Notes: generated by a model not told the origin, from the sequence alone. A stretch of 64,000 nucleotides of DNA from Dysgonomonas sp. PH5-45 (GCF_029893235.1 NZ_JARXWE010000002.1:62001-126000); one strand, 5' to 3'. Numbered from the stretch's first letter, positions 53,535-63,512 are shown. Numbers and translations are program-made.

Positions 53535-54755
53535 ATGCAACTTGATGTACAAAAAATACGGGCCGACTTCCCTATCCTATCGCAAACCGTGTACGGGAAA
53601 TCTCTCGTTTATCTCGATAACGGAGCTACCACGCAAAAACCCGTATGCGTAATAGACAAGGTCAGTGAAGTTTACCGAACTATTAATGCCAATGTACATC
53701 GCGGTGTGCATCACCTCAGTCAAGAAGCAACGGAACAGGCCGAGGCCGTTCGCGAAAAAGTAAGGGCGTTTATCAATGCGAAACACAGCCACGAAATTGT
53801 ATTTACCAGAGGTACTACCGAGTCGTTCAATCTTATAGCATCAAGTTTCTGCCAAGCATATTGCAAGCAAGGCGACGAAGTTATTGTGTCCACAATGGAG
53901 CATCATGCCAATATTGTACCTTGGCAACTGCAAAAAGATATCAGCGGAATAGAACTGAAGGTTACCCCTATCAATGACAAGGGCGAACTGCTTGTTGATG
54001 AATTTGAAAAACTTATTTCAGAAAAAACCAAACTGATTTCGATAACCCACGTATCGAACGTGATGGGCGTTATTAACCCCATAAAGAAAATCATAGAGAT
54101 AGCTCACAAACATAATATTCCGGTGGTGATTGATGCCGCACAGTCTGTTCAACACATACCGATAGATGTTCAGGAACTGGATTGTGATTTCCTTGTTTTT
54201 TCGGCTCACAAAATATACGGGCCCACGGGCGTGGGCATTCTGTACGGGAAAGAAGAATTTCTGAACCAAATGCCTCCCTACCAAGGCGGTGGCGAAATGA
54301 TTAGCCAAGTATCCTTTAAAGGAACAACTTTCAATGAATTGCCTTTCAAATTCGAAGCCGGAACGCCCAACTATGCCGATATCATTGCTTTCGGTACAGC
54401 GCTCGACTATGTTCTTTCCATAGGGCTCGATAATATCGGCCAGTACGAAGACTCCCTGTTGCAATATGCAACCGATCGGTTACTGGAAATAGATGGGCTG
54501 AGAATATACGGAACAGCCAAAGAGAAGTGCAGCGCAATATCTTTTCTCGTAGGTGATATACATCATTACGATATGGGAATGTTGCTCGACAAAATGGGAA
54601 TAGCCGTGCGTACAGGCCACCACTGCGCCCAACCTCTGATGGAGCGGTTCGGTATAGAAGGTACGGTAAGAGCAAGTTTTTCGTTCTACAACACAAAAGA
54701 AGAAATAGACAGCTTGGTGGCAGGCATAAAACGTATTGTAACAATGTTTGCTTAA
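53535..54755 (+). CDS. sufS: Cysteine desulfurase SufS
   Basis: PLP enzyme that mobilises sulfur from cysteine. 406 residues, group II. VYLDNGATTQKP at the start, MEHHANIVPWQ, VVIDAAQSVQHIP, PLP lysine in VFSAHKIYGPTGVG (about residue 224), active Cys in RTGHHCAQPLM (about 360). No SufE or SufU partner gene adjacent. Confidence 0.96.
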   Translation: MQLDVQKIRADFPILSQTVYGKSLVYLDNGATTQKPVCVIDKVSEVYRTINANVHRGVHHLSQEATEQAEAVREKVRAFINAKHSHEIVFTRGTTESFNLIASSFCQAYCKQGDEVIVSTMEHHANIVPWQLQKDISGIELKVTPINDKGELLVDEFEKLISEKTKLISITHVSNVMGVINPIKKIIEIAHKHNIPVVIDAAQSVQHIPIDVQELDCDFLVFSAHKIYGPTGVGILYGKEEFLNQMPPYQGGGEMISQVSFKGTTFNELPFKFEAGTPNYADIIAFGTALDYVLSIGLDNIGQYEDSLLQYATDRLLEIDGLRIYGTAKEKCSAISFLVGDIHHYDMGMLLDKMGIAVRTGHHCAQPLMERFGIEGTVRASFSFYNTKEEIDSLVAGIKRIVTMFA

Positions 54756-54805
54756 AGGAGAACAGAAAAAGACAGAGAGAGAAAAGGAATATCTTCCTAC
54801 TCCTC

Positions 54806-55573
54806 TTACTCTTTGTTATCGTGGTTTATTCCCTGTAAATCGTTTTTCTTTAGCTTTATATCGTACAGGTAAATTCTTTTGTCGCCGCTAAGGTGCGACG
54901 CGTTTGCGTGTATATATCCCGAAATTTGGCAGACTTTTTTGTCCTTGAGTCTTGGTATCAGAATTTTATACTCCTTATTTTCCGTTATCTTTTGTTCTTG
55001 GATAACTACCGTGTCGGGATATTCGATACGAGCCTGAAAACGAACTGCCGTATTTTCACCTATTCCTTGTACCTTAAATTTCAAATCAAAGTCAGAGTAC
55101 TGAACAGAATGGGCAGAATCGGCCGTGAACGACAAAGTAGGTGTGTACTTGGTTATGTAATATTTTTCGGGAAGTATGTCATCCGGTGTTCTTAATTTTG
55201 CGAACACAGGAGTTGATGGGGCTACTTCCGCTTTAATCCGATTAAGTTTTACTACCACCGAATCGTTAACTTTCAGATAAACGTCAACATGATCCGAATA
55301 CCACATAAGGGAAGAATCTAAGTCTACCTGCGTTATCTTATGCTTTGCCAGCACCCCATCCATCAAAGCTTTCCTTGCCTCCGGGCTTCTATAATCGGGA
55401 TCGCTCAAGTAAATCACACGGGCTATTTGAATATCAGATAGTACCGAAACCATTTCCTCTTGCGAGAGTATTTTTGCCTCCTTGCGGCAAGATGTTGCAA
55501 AAAGCATACAGCATACCACCAACAGAACAACATACAAGCTTCTTTTCTTACTATCCATACGTATCATATACAA
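54806..55573 (-). CDS. DUF4296 lipoprotein
   Basis: 255 residues; start at 55573 or more likely the ATG at 55558 (MDSKKRSLY). Lipobox FATSCRKE gives a lipid anchor. N-terminal SQEEMVSVLSDIQIARVIYL and DSSLMWYSDHVDVYLKV are the DUF4296 pattern; the rest is a beta-rich domain. Function unknown. It stands 5 bp after lspA, which encodes the enzyme that would process its signal peptide. Confidence 0.85.
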   Translation of the reverse strand: MYMIRMDSKKRSLYVVLLVVCCMLFATSCRKEAKILSQEEMVSVLSDIQIARVIYLSDPDYRSPEARKALMDGVLAKHKITQVDLDSSLMWYSDHVDVYLKVNDSVVVKLNRIKAEVAPSTPVFAKLRTPDDILPEKYYITKYTPTLSFTADSAHSVQYSDFDLKFKVQGIGENTAVRFQARIEYPDTVVIQEQKITENKEYKILIPRLKDKKVCQISGYIHANASHLSGDKRIYLYDIKLKKNDLQGINHDNKE

Positions 55574-55578
55574 GGGAT

Positions 55579-56214
55579 TTAATTTTCACTCACTTTTTCT
55601 TCTTTATGAAAAGAAGCCGACATAGTTTTGCGATAAAACAACAGCAAGATAAAAAGGCCAACCGTAATTGCCGAATCGGCTAAGTTAAATATCGGGCGGA
55701 AAAATACAAACTCCTCCCCACCCCACACCGGAACCCACGAAGGAAATGTTCCTTCAATCAGCGGAAAATAAAACATATCTACAACCTTGCCGTGCAACCA
55801 TTCCGAATAGCCTTCGCCAATAGGTACAAAGTCGGCTACATGCCCCGGATAACTGGCCGAGAATATTTCCCCATAAAACACACAATCTATTATGTTTCCG
55901 AAAGCCCCAGCCAATATAAGAGCTATACAAGCAATGTAGCCATAGTTATATTTTTCCTTAATCAGTTTACATAGGTAATAAGCTATAAAACCGATTGCTA
56001 TAATCCGAAACACTGTAAGAAAAAGCTTACCTATAACCTCTATACCAAACGCCATTCCGTTGTTCTCCACAAAATATATCTTGAACCAGCTGGTTATCTC
56101 GATCGATTCGTAGAGCGACATATTCGTTTTCACCCATATCTTTATCACTTGGTCGGCAACAATTACCACCAAAACAACAAAAACGGCAATCAGCCATCGA
56201 GGTATTTTTTTCAT
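55579..56214 (-). CDS. lspA: Lipoprotein signal peptidase (LspA)
   Basis: Inner-membrane aspartyl protease cutting prolipoproteins. 211 residues from the ATG at 56212-56214; 19 upstream in-frame codons are not family-like. Four helices. Conserved ADQVIKIW, NNGMAFGI, AGAFGNIIDC (Asp) and FNLADSAITVG (Asp). Longer loop around DMFYFPLIEGTFPSWVP is usual in Bacteroidetes. Operon order ileS, dksA-like, lspA, DUF4296, all on the minus strand. Confidence 0.96.
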   Translation of the reverse strand: MKKIPRWLIAVFVVLVVIVADQVIKIWVKTNMSLYESIEITSWFKIYFVENNGMAFGIEVIGKLFLTVFRIIAIGFIAYYLCKLIKEKYNYGYIACIALILAGAFGNIIDCVFYGEIFSASYPGHVADFVPIGEGYSEWLHGKVVDMFYFPLIEGTFPSWVPVWGGEEFVFFRPIFNLADSAITVGLFILLLFYRKTMSASFHKEEKVSEN

Positions 56215-56320
56215 TATCAGTAAACTTTTACTATCATTTATACATAAACAATCAGAAGAAGAAGCAGACAAAAATACTACTTCTCCCTCATGAATGTATA
56301 TTCGTTATTTATAAAAATAC

Positions 56321-56701
56321 TTATTTCACGCCGCTATTTTTGGCTTCGATGCTTAATGTGGCATGAGGCACAGCACGCAAACGTTCTTTGGGAATAAGCT
56401 TTCCGGTTTCGCGGCAAATTCCATAAGTTTTGTTTTCGATGCGTATCAGAGCAGCTTGCAAGTTCTGGATGAATTTCATCTGGCGTTGAGCCAAACGTCC
56501 GGCTTCTTCTTTCGACAAGGTCGATGCCCCTTCTTCCAGCACCTTAAATGTTGGAGACGTGTCTGTTACATCATTTCCATCCGAATTGGTTATCGATGCC
56601 TTAAGGCCTTCGTATTCCGATTTAGCTGTTTCCAGTTTTTCCAGAATCAACTGGCGGAATTCGTCCAACTCCTCATCTGTATATCTGGTTTTCTCGCTCA
56701 T
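56321..56701 (-). CDS. DksA/TraR-like protein with a cysteine-poor zinc finger
   Basis: 126 residues. N-terminal coiled-coil (about 10-70) and a C-terminal globule YGICRETGKLIPKERLRAVP. In DksA four cysteines bind zinc; here only the first (ICRET) remains, and the last pair is replaced in LSIEAKN. The overall match is still to the DksA/TraR family, as seen in other Bacteroidetes. Probably binds RNA polymerase secondary channel; ppGpp response is inference. 42 bp behind ileS. Confidence 0.85.
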   Translation of the reverse strand: MSEKTRYTDEELDEFRQLILEKLETAKSEYEGLKASITNSDGNDVTDTSPTFKVLEEGASTLSKEEAGRLAQRQMKFIQNLQAALIRIENKTYGICRETGKLIPKERLRAVPHATLSIEAKNSGVK

Positions 56702-56743
56702 AATCTTTTTGTTTTAGTTATTACTATTATTGTTTTTTTACAC

Positions 56744-59700
56744 CTATACTTTTTTTATAGATATTACCAAAACATAGTCGTCCATATCTATATCAACACC
56801 ATTTTCTACATTTGCCGCAAGCTCAAACTTATCAGCCAAAACCTGAGTCGACATATAGTCTCTGTATTCTGTTACGGCATCCCTTATCTGTTCGTTGTCC
56901 GATACAGACACTTGTATGCGGTCCGTTATTTCAAAGCCTGCCGACTTCCGCAAGTTCTGAATTCGGTTAACTAATTCACGGGCAATACCTTCTTTTTTCA
57001 GTTCGTCTGTTATGGTTATATCAAGGGCAACCGTCAGTTTGCCTTCGTTGGCAACCAACCATCCGGGTATGTCTTCCGATATTATTTCCACATCGGCAAG
57101 TTCTACGGTAGCCTGTTGTTCTTCAATGCTGAAGCTAAAATTACCCTCTTTTTCAAACCGGGTAATATCGCTTTGTTCCATAGTTTGGATTGCTGCTGCC
57201 AGTTGTTTCATTATTTTACCGTAACGTGGCCCCAACTTTTTGAAATCGGGTTTCACCTTTTTCACAAGAATACCTGTTGCGTTATCTACATAGTTCAGGT
57301 CTTTCACGTTTACCTCGTTCAGTATCAAATCACGAACAGCCTCTATGGCCTCTCCCTGCTCTTTATTCAGAACCGGAACCATTATTTGTGTTAACGGTTG
57401 ACGAACCTTAATGTTCACCTTGCGGCGAAGAGCCAATACCATAGACGATATACTCTGCGCAATGCTCATCCGTTCTTCCAAAGCCTTATCAATGTAGGCC
57501 TCGTTATATTCCGGGAAATCAGCCAAGTGTACAGACTCTACATTCTCCCTGCCACTAACCGAAACTAAATCCGTGAAAAGAAGATCGGCGTAGAATGGCG
57601 CAATCGGCGCAATCAGTTTAGCAACCGTTTCAAGGCACAAATACAATGTTTGGTAGGCCGATAGTTTATCGGTAGTCATTTCACCTCCCCAGAAACGTTT
57701 TCTGTTCAGGCGAACATACCAGTTACTCAAATGGTCGTTCACAAACTCGGATATAGCCCTGCCAGCTTTAGTAGGTTCATACGTATTCAGGTAGCCGTCT
57801 ACATCTTTCACCAACGTATTGAGCAAAGATATAATCCAACGGTCAATTTCAGGTCTGTCTGACAAGGGGATATCTTTCTCTGCAAAAGCAAAATTATCGA
57901 CATTGGCATAAAGGGCAAAGAACGAATAAGTGTTATATAACGTTCCGAAGAACTTACGGCGAACTTCTTCTACGCCTTCTAAATCGAATTTCAGGTTATC
58001 CCAAGGCGAAGAGTTGGTTATCATATACCAGCGCAAAGGGTCTGAGCCGTATTTTTCGATGGCTTCGAAAGGATCAATAACATTGCCCCATCGTTTCGAC
58101 ATCTTATTGCCGTTCTTATCCAACACCAAGCCGTTCGATATAACATTCTTGAAAGCGATGTTACCATTTATCATAGTCGAAATAGCGTGTAGCGTAAAGA
58201 ACCATCCTCTGGTCTGGTCAACGCCCTCGGCAATGAAATCGGCAGGATACATCTCAAGGAAATCTTCGGCCTTTATGTTCGGGTAAAACACTTGGGCAAA
58301 AGGCATAGCTCCAGAGTCGAACCAAACGTCTATAAGGTCAAGTTCGCGCTTCATTGGTTTTCCACTGGGAGAAACCAATACGATATTATCTACATACGGA
58401 CGGTGCAGATCTATTTTTTCGTAGTTCTGTTTGTCCATATTTTCTATTTCAAATCCTTTCCACGGAAAATCGGACATATAGCCTGCCGCTATCGATTTTT
58501 CCATTTCGGCATACAATTCTTTTACCGAACCTATACAAAGTTCTTCCTTGCCGTCTTCCGTACGCCATATCGGCAACGGTGTTCCCCAATAGCGGCTACG
58601 GCTCAGGTTCCAGTCTTGCAGGTTTTCTAACCATTTGCCAAACCGCCCTGCTCCTGTCGATTGTGGTTTCCAGTTGATTGTCTTATTCAGTTCAATCAGG
58701 CGGTCGCGGCACGATGTGGTGCGTATAAACCAACTGTCGAGCGGATAATACAAAACAGGTTTGTCTGTACGCCAACAGTGTGGATAGTTGTGAACGTGTT
58801 TTTCGATACGATACACCAAGTTGGCTTGCTTCAGCATTACACAAAGATCAACGTCGAGCGTAGTATCGTCTGCCGTCAAACTGCTGTCATATTCGTTCTT
58901 AACATAGCGTCCGGCATACTCCGTATATAGGTCTACATTCACAAATTTGCTTACATAGTCGGCATCCAAGTCTTTCAGCAAGAAATATTTTCCCGTCAGG
59001 TCTACCATCGGGCGTATATTTCCTTCTTTATCGGTAAGCGTAAGTCCAACTATATCATTCTGTTTGGCAACTTTGGCATCATCAGCTCCGAAAGTTGGGG
59101 CTATATGCACAACGCCCGTACCGTCTTCGGTGGTAACAAAATCGCCGGTTATGACCTTAAAGGCATTTCCGTTCGGTTTTATCCACGGGATTAGTTGTTC
59201 GTATTCCATTCCGGCAAGTTCGGCGCCTGTCCATTCTCCTACTACCGAATATGGTATCAGCTTGTCGCCTTCCTTATAGTCTTCGAGCTTCAATTCGGCA
59301 GCTTTCGGGTTAAACAAACTTGCCATCAACGACCTTGCGGCAATAACCGTTATTTTTTTGCTTGTATAAGGGTTATATGTTTGTACCGCTACGTAATTGA
59401 TGTTAGGGCCAACAGCCAAAGCCGTATTAGACGGTAGTGTCCACGGCGTGGTTGTCCATGCAAGGAAATAGGCATCTCCCCACAACGACATTTCGTGCTT
59501 CGGATTGATTATCTTAAACTGGGCAATACAAGTCGTGTCTTTCACATCACGATAAGCACCCGGCTGATTCAATTCGTGCGTACTCAAACCAGTTCCTGCC
59601 GCCGGAGAGTATGGCTGAATTGAATAACCTTTATACAAATAGCCTTTATTGTAAAGGTCTTTAAGCAGATACCACAGCGATTCTATATAACGGTTATCGT

Positions 59701-60157
59701 AGGTGACGTAAGGATTGTTCATGTCTACCCAATATCCCATTTTGTTGGTAAGGTCTTCCCACTCCTTGGTATATTTCATCACTTCCCTACGGCAAGCGTT
59801 ATTATAGTCTTCTACCGATATCTTTTTGCCGATATCTTCTTTTGTTATCCCTAATGTTTTTTCAACACTTAGTTCCACAGGCAAGCCATGTGTGTCCCAA
59901 CCGGCTTTCCGGTTCACTAAGAACCCTTTCATGGTTTTGTAACGGCAGAAAATATCTTTAATAGAACGAGACATTGCGTGGTGGATACCCGGCATCCCGT
60001 TTGCCGACGGAGGTCCTTCGTAAAAAACAAAAGACGGAGCCCCGGCGCGTATATCCAAACTCTTCTGAAAAAGATCACTTCGAGTCCATTTATCTAACAT
60101 TTGCTTGTTTATGTCGGATAAATTAAATTGGTTATATTCTTTAAATTTCCTGCTCAT
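56744..60157 (-). CDS. ileS: Isoleucyl-tRNA synthetase
   Basis: 1137 residues, class I synthetase. HIGH-like motif in PSANGMPGIHHAMSR (about residue 51), RKAGWDTHGLPVELSVEK, WTTTPWTLPSNTAL for the editing domain, VDQTRGWFFTLHAIS, and KMSKRWGN (about 682). The length and the motif forms are those of the long, eukaryote-like clade rather than the ~930-residue E. coli type; mupirocin tolerance is common in that clade, which is family knowledge and not shown here. First gene of the ileS-dksA-lspA-DUF4296 run. Possible -7 box TATATTTG at plus 60195-60202. Confidence 0.96.
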   Translation of the reverse strand: MSRKFKEYNQFNLSDINKQMLDKWTRSDLFQKSLDIRAGAPSFVFYEGPPSANGMPGIHHAMSRSIKDIFCRYKTMKGFLVNRKAGWDTHGLPVELSVEKTLGITKEDIGKKISVEDYNNACRREVMKYTKEWEDLTNKMGYWVDMNNPYVTYDNRYIESLWYLLKDLYNKGYLYKGYSIQPYSPAAGTGLSTHELNQPGAYRDVKDTTCIAQFKIINPKHEMSLWGDAYFLAWTTTPWTLPSNTALAVGPNINYVAVQTYNPYTSKKITVIAARSLMASLFNPKAAELKLEDYKEGDKLIPYSVVGEWTGAELAGMEYEQLIPWIKPNGNAFKVITGDFVTTEDGTGVVHIAPTFGADDAKVAKQNDIVGLTLTDKEGNIRPMVDLTGKYFLLKDLDADYVSKFVNVDLYTEYAGRYVKNEYDSSLTADDTTLDVDLCVMLKQANLVYRIEKHVHNYPHCWRTDKPVLYYPLDSWFIRTTSCRDRLIELNKTINWKPQSTGAGRFGKWLENLQDWNLSRSRYWGTPLPIWRTEDGKEELCIGSVKELYAEMEKSIAAGYMSDFPWKGFEIENMDKQNYEKIDLHRPYVDNIVLVSPSGKPMKRELDLIDVWFDSGAMPFAQVFYPNIKAEDFLEMYPADFIAEGVDQTRGWFFTLHAISTMINGNIAFKNVISNGLVLDKNGNKMSKRWGNVIDPFEAIEKYGSDPLRWYMITNSSPWDNLKFDLEGVEEVRRKFFGTLYNTYSFFALYANVDNFAFAEKDIPLSDRPEIDRWIISLLNTLVKDVDGYLNTYEPTKAGRAISEFVNDHLSNWYVRLNRKRFWGGEMTTDKLSAYQTLYLCLETVAKLIAPIAPFYADLLFTDLVSVSGRENVESVHLADFPEYNEAYIDKALEERMSIAQSISSMVLALRRKVNIKVRQPLTQIMVPVLNKEQGEAIEAVRDLILNEVNVKDLNYVDNATGILVKKVKPDFKKLGPRYGKIMKQLAAAIQTMEQSDITRFEKEGNFSFSIEEQQATVELADVEIISEDIPGWLVANEGKLTVALDITITDELKKEGIARELVNRIQNLRKSAGFEITDRIQVSVSDNEQIRDAVTEYRDYMSTQVLADKFELAANVENGVDIDMDDYVLVISIKKV

Positions 60158-60194
60158 TTTTCTATTCTCCTTTATTCCTTATATAAAATTGTCG

Positions 60195-60202
60195 CAAATA
60201 TA
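60195..60202 (-). promoter_or_regulatory. -7 promoter element of ileS
   Basis: CAAATATA on the plus strand is TATATTTG on the minus strand, 37 bp before the ATG. No -33 box recognised; no T-box is expected or seen. Confidence 0.45.
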
Positions 60203-60349
60203 ATGAAAAAAGATTAGATAACACTCGTTGTAGACATGCTACTTAAGGCAAACACATCAAAATATATACCAACAGCAAACCCGTACACGTTAGCCATTAC
60301 GCAGAAAGATATAACGGCTATAACATTTCTGATAGACAAGCTTATTTTA

Positions 60350-60357
60350 TACCTTTG
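60350..60357 (+). promoter_or_regulatory. -7 promoter element of the TauE/SafE gene
   Basis: TACCTTTG, 36 bp before the ATG at 60394. The open frame reaches back to a TTG inside this box, which argues against that upstream start. Confidence 0.5.
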
Positions 60358-60393
60358 CCACCTGATAACTTACAAGATATATTATACGTAAAT

Positions 60394-61233
60394 ATGGATG
60401 TAGCTCTTTTTTCAGTAATACTTTTCGGAGGTGCTATCTTCGCAGGATTTCTCGGCGCTTTAACCGGATTAGGAGGTGGCGTGGTGGTTATTCCACTGCT
60501 TACACTTGGTTTTGGGGTAGATATGCGCTATGCCATTGGGGCAGCCTTAGTGACTTCAATAGCCAGCTCATCGGGAGCGGCCGCAGCTTACATAAAAGAA
60601 GGAATTACCAACGTACGCATAGGCATGTTCCTCGAAATAGCAACAACAACAGGCGCCGTTATTGGTGCTTTTGTGGCAATGTATCTCGACAAGAAGTATA
60701 TCGCCCTTATATTTGGTTGTGTTCTTATATTTTCAGCTATACGGTCTGTCAGAAAAAACAATGATAATTGCGACTATTCCTTACCAGGCGATAAGCTGGG
60801 GGAAAAACTGAAACTCAACGGCTCATATCCCACAAAAGAAGGTATTGTAAAATATAATGTACACAATGTGGCGGGCGGCTACTCGTTGATGACGCTTGCC
60901 GGAGTTCTGTCCGGCTTATTGGGTATTGGTTCGGGAGCCTTAAAGGTTTTAGCAATGGATACTGCAATGAAGATACCTTTTAAAGTATCGACCACCACCA
61001 GCAATTTTATGGTAGGGGTCACCGCGGCGGCCAGTGCCGTTATTTACCTGCAACGAGGATATATTGACCCGGGATTGGCTTTCCCCATTGTGGTAGGTGT
61101 GCTGTTGGGAGCTTTCATTGGGTCTAAAATATTACCTAAGGCAAATGTACGCAACCTGCGCTTGCTATTCAGTGTAGTGATTTTCTTTCTTGCCCTATCG
61201 ATGATGTATAATGGGTTAACAGGCAAACTTTAA
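60394..61233 (+). CDS. TauE/SafE family sulfite or anion exporter-like protein
   Basis: 279 residues from the ATG at 60394 (MDVALFSVILFGG). About eight membrane helices with the duplicated glycine-rich motif GALTGLGGGVVVIPLLT (residues about 21-37) and GVLSGLLGIGSGALKVLAM (about 180-198), the two TauE repeats. Substrate unknown; family members export sulfite, sulfonates or other anions. The DUF1634 gene starts 1 bp after its stop, a recurrent pairing. Confidence 0.9.
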   Translation: MDVALFSVILFGGAIFAGFLGALTGLGGGVVVIPLLTLGFGVDMRYAIGAALVTSIASSSGAAAAYIKEGITNVRIGMFLEIATTTGAVIGAFVAMYLDKKYIALIFGCVLIFSAIRSVRKNNDNCDYSLPGDKLGEKLKLNGSYPTKEGIVKYNVHNVAGGYSLMTLAGVLSGLLGIGSGALKVLAMDTAMKIPFKVSTTTSNFMVGVTAAASAVIYLQRGYIDPGLAFPIVVGVLLGAFIGSKILPKANVRNLRLLFSVVIFFLALSMMYNGLTGKL

Positions 61234-61234
61234 G

Positions 61235-61657
61235 ATGAAGATGAGAATATTTACAAAACAATTTTGGATGGAACGCGATGTTGAGTTATACATCGGCCGT
61301 CTGCTTCGCTATGGTGTGATGCTATCGTGTGGTATAACCCTTTTGGGAGGTATAGTATATATGTTCCAATCGCACGATGACGACATAACCCGCCGCTACG
61401 CGGCTTCCGATATTCCAAATCAAGCTTTTGGAGTAGAGCATTATTTGCGCGAATTATCGACCATCGTTCCACGTTTATTAGCTTTCGACGGAGCAGCTAT
61501 CATACAGTTGGGTGTCATTGTATTAATTGCTACACCAATAATACGTGTCGTATTCTCTGCCATTGCTTTCATTATTGAGAAAGACTATATGTATGTAGCC
61601 ATCACGCTTGTTGTTTTATGTATCATCATGGCAAACATGTTGCTTGGATTGCACTAA
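61235..61657 (+). CDS. DUF1634 membrane protein
   Basis: 140 residues, three membrane helices: MLSCGITLLGGIVYMF, IIQLGVIVLIATPIIRVVFS and the last near MYVAITLVVLCIIMANM. The pattern IGRLLRYGVMLSCGITLLGG and GVIVLIATPIIRV is DUF1634. As it follows the TauE/SafE gene by 1 bp, it is probably an accessory subunit of that transporter. Confidence 0.88.
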   Translation: MKMRIFTKQFWMERDVELYIGRLLRYGVMLSCGITLLGGIVYMFQSHDDDITRRYAASDIPNQAFGVEHYLRELSTIVPRLLAFDGAAIIQLGVIVLIATPIIRVVFSAIAFIIEKDYMYVAITLVVLCIIMANMLLGLH

Positions 61658-61713
61658 AAAAACTACCATAGTTGTAAAAAACATAAGGCAATGATGCCAA
61701 AAAGAAAAACAGA

Positions 61714-61746
61714 AACGGCAGCAAGATTATTTCTCGCTGCCGTTAT
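61714..61746. terminator. Bidirectional terminator
   Basis: AACGGCAGC (61714-61722) pairs perfectly with GCTGCCGTT (61736-61744). Located between the DUF1634 operon and the convergent TPR gene. Confidence 0.8.
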
Positions 61747-61780
61747 TCATTATTTATAGAAACCGGGATTACCCGTTTCT

Positions 61781-63460
61781 TTATTTAGCTATTTCTATTA
61801 ATTGTTTTGCCAATCCGTTTTCAGGATCCATTGTTAATAGTTTTTCGCTATAACTCTTCATTTGAGCCTTATCTTCGGCCTTATTATTTGTAGCAAAACG
61901 TTTGTAGTAATATACAGCCAGATATTCGTAAGCTTCTTTCAAGTCAGAAGAACCGTTGCCTCCTTCTTTTGCTAAAATAACTTTAGCTGTTTCTTCGTAA
62001 GCATCTTTAGCCAAACCAAGTTCGGTTGTTGGATCTAAAGCAGATGTTGCCCTTGCTCTCCAGAAATAACCCAAATGACTTTCGGGAACCATTTCCGCCA
62101 CTTTTGAGAAAGCTGCTACCGCTTTGTTCAGAAGTTCTTTACCCAGCTCTACATCAGCTTGATCAACTACAACCGATGCGTCTTGTTGCGCAGTCATCAG
62201 AACCCTTACCTTTGGAGCACCTGCCGAATAGTAATTCCTACCCACATTGTAGTAATCCAAAGCCTGAACCTCTTCGCCTAAAAGATTAATATATTTACTA
62301 TAATAATCTCCAGCTTCGGCATATAATCCGGCTTCGGCACAAGCTTCCGATACTTCCAAATACAAATCTCTGTTTTCAGGCTCCAATTCTATGGCTTTTT
62401 TGTATTGAGCAACTGCAGATTCGGCTTGACCAGATTTTGCCAATAATTTTCCATATGTAATATAATCGAGAGAGATATACTTTGTTTTTGGATTTTTAGG
62501 TATAGCAAAGAATCGTTCCGAATATTTTATACCACCCGCATAATCTTCTTTTTGCAAAGCGCTATAAGCAGCAAGACGGTTCAATACAAAATCATCTGGA
62601 ATAGAAGCCAAACCTTCGTTGATTATTTTACTTGCCTCGTCATATTGCTCCGTAAAATATAATGCACCTGCATAACTAGTCAAATCTTTTACGGTATAGT
62701 TACCACCGGCCATAAATTTCTTATATGCCTCGATAGCTTCATTATAACGTCCCGAATCGTAATAAATTCTACCAAGATATTTATATGCCAGAATGTAATC
62801 AGGATTTGTTTCCAATACTTTGTTTAGCTCCTCGATAGCTGTTTCATTGCCTGAGATTCCTGTATTTTCGTACACTAAAGCATTTTTTATGTAAGCGGGC
62901 ACACATTTAGAATCGAAAGCCATTGCTTGGGCATATTGAGTTGCGGCTTCTCCTTCTTTACCTTCCGACAACCAAATATCTCCTTCCAGAATATACAGAT
63001 AAGGGTATTTTTTATCCAGCTTCCGCAATTCGGCTATCTTCACCAAGGCTTGAGGCTTCATTCCCGCCTCAAAGTAAGCACGGGCTATGGCCAGATATAC
63101 CATTTTATCTTTTTTGTTCAATTTTATGGCTGCATCGAAATGATTTTCAGCAGCTTTTGGGTCAGTTTTAAGTAATAATTTACCTAAACCTACTTCGTTC
63201 AAACCTAATTTTGGATTTTGAGCCAATCCATTTTCGAAATAAGTCTTTGCTTCAGCCATTTTCCCCTCTTGTAAGGCAATATCCCCCAAATAATAAGAAG
63301 TTAATGGAGACGATTGGTCGGCTTGTTTCTCGAAATAATTTTTAGCAGCGGCATACTCTTGTGTGTAGAAATAATCTTCGCCTAAACTCCCTTGGGCAAA
63401 CGAAACCGTTGTGGCCAAGAAGAAAGACAAGCAAATTCCTAAAAAAAACTTTTTCTTCAT
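61781..63460 (-). CDS. Exported tetratricopeptide-repeat protein
   Basis: 559 residues with a signal peptide ending VSFAQG. The rest is a run of about ten or more TPR-like helix pairs, e.g. AAENHFDAAIKLNKKDKMVY, LAYKYLGRIYYDSGRYNEAI, AVAQYKKAIELEPENRDLY and LKEAYEYLAVYYYKRF. Likely a periplasmic scaffold. It follows the PstS-like gene by 52 bp; in related genomes such a pair follows tonB/exbBD genes, as far as I recall, so it may belong to an energy-transduction or phosphate-related operon. Confidence 0.88.
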   Translation of the reverse strand: MKKKFFLGICLSFFLATTVSFAQGSLGEDYFYTQEYAAAKNYFEKQADQSSPLTSYYLGDIALQEGKMAEAKTYFENGLAQNPKLGLNEVGLGKLLLKTDPKAAENHFDAAIKLNKKDKMVYLAIARAYFEAGMKPQALVKIAELRKLDKKYPYLYILEGDIWLSEGKEGEAATQYAQAMAFDSKCVPAYIKNALVYENTGISGNETAIEELNKVLETNPDYILAYKYLGRIYYDSGRYNEAIEAYKKFMAGGNYTVKDLTSYAGALYFTEQYDEASKIINEGLASIPDDFVLNRLAAYSALQKEDYAGGIKYSERFFAIPKNPKTKYISLDYITYGKLLAKSGQAESAVAQYKKAIELEPENRDLYLEVSEACAEAGLYAEAGDYYSKYINLLGEEVQALDYYNVGRNYYSAGAPKVRVLMTAQQDASVVVDQADVELGKELLNKAVAAFSKVAEMVPESHLGYFWRARATSALDPTTELGLAKDAYEETAKVILAKEGGNGSSDLKEAYEYLAVYYYKRFATNNKAEDKAQMKSYSEKLLTMDPENGLAKQLIEIAK

Positions 63461-63512
63461 CTTAAAATTATATTTATTAAATTATTTATCATCTAAACTC
63501 AAAACACTCATA

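Noticed and set aside
60355-60393. Upstream TTG start for the TauE/SafE gene
   Set aside because: It overlaps a TAnnTTTG box; the ATG at 60394 starts directly before the first membrane helix.
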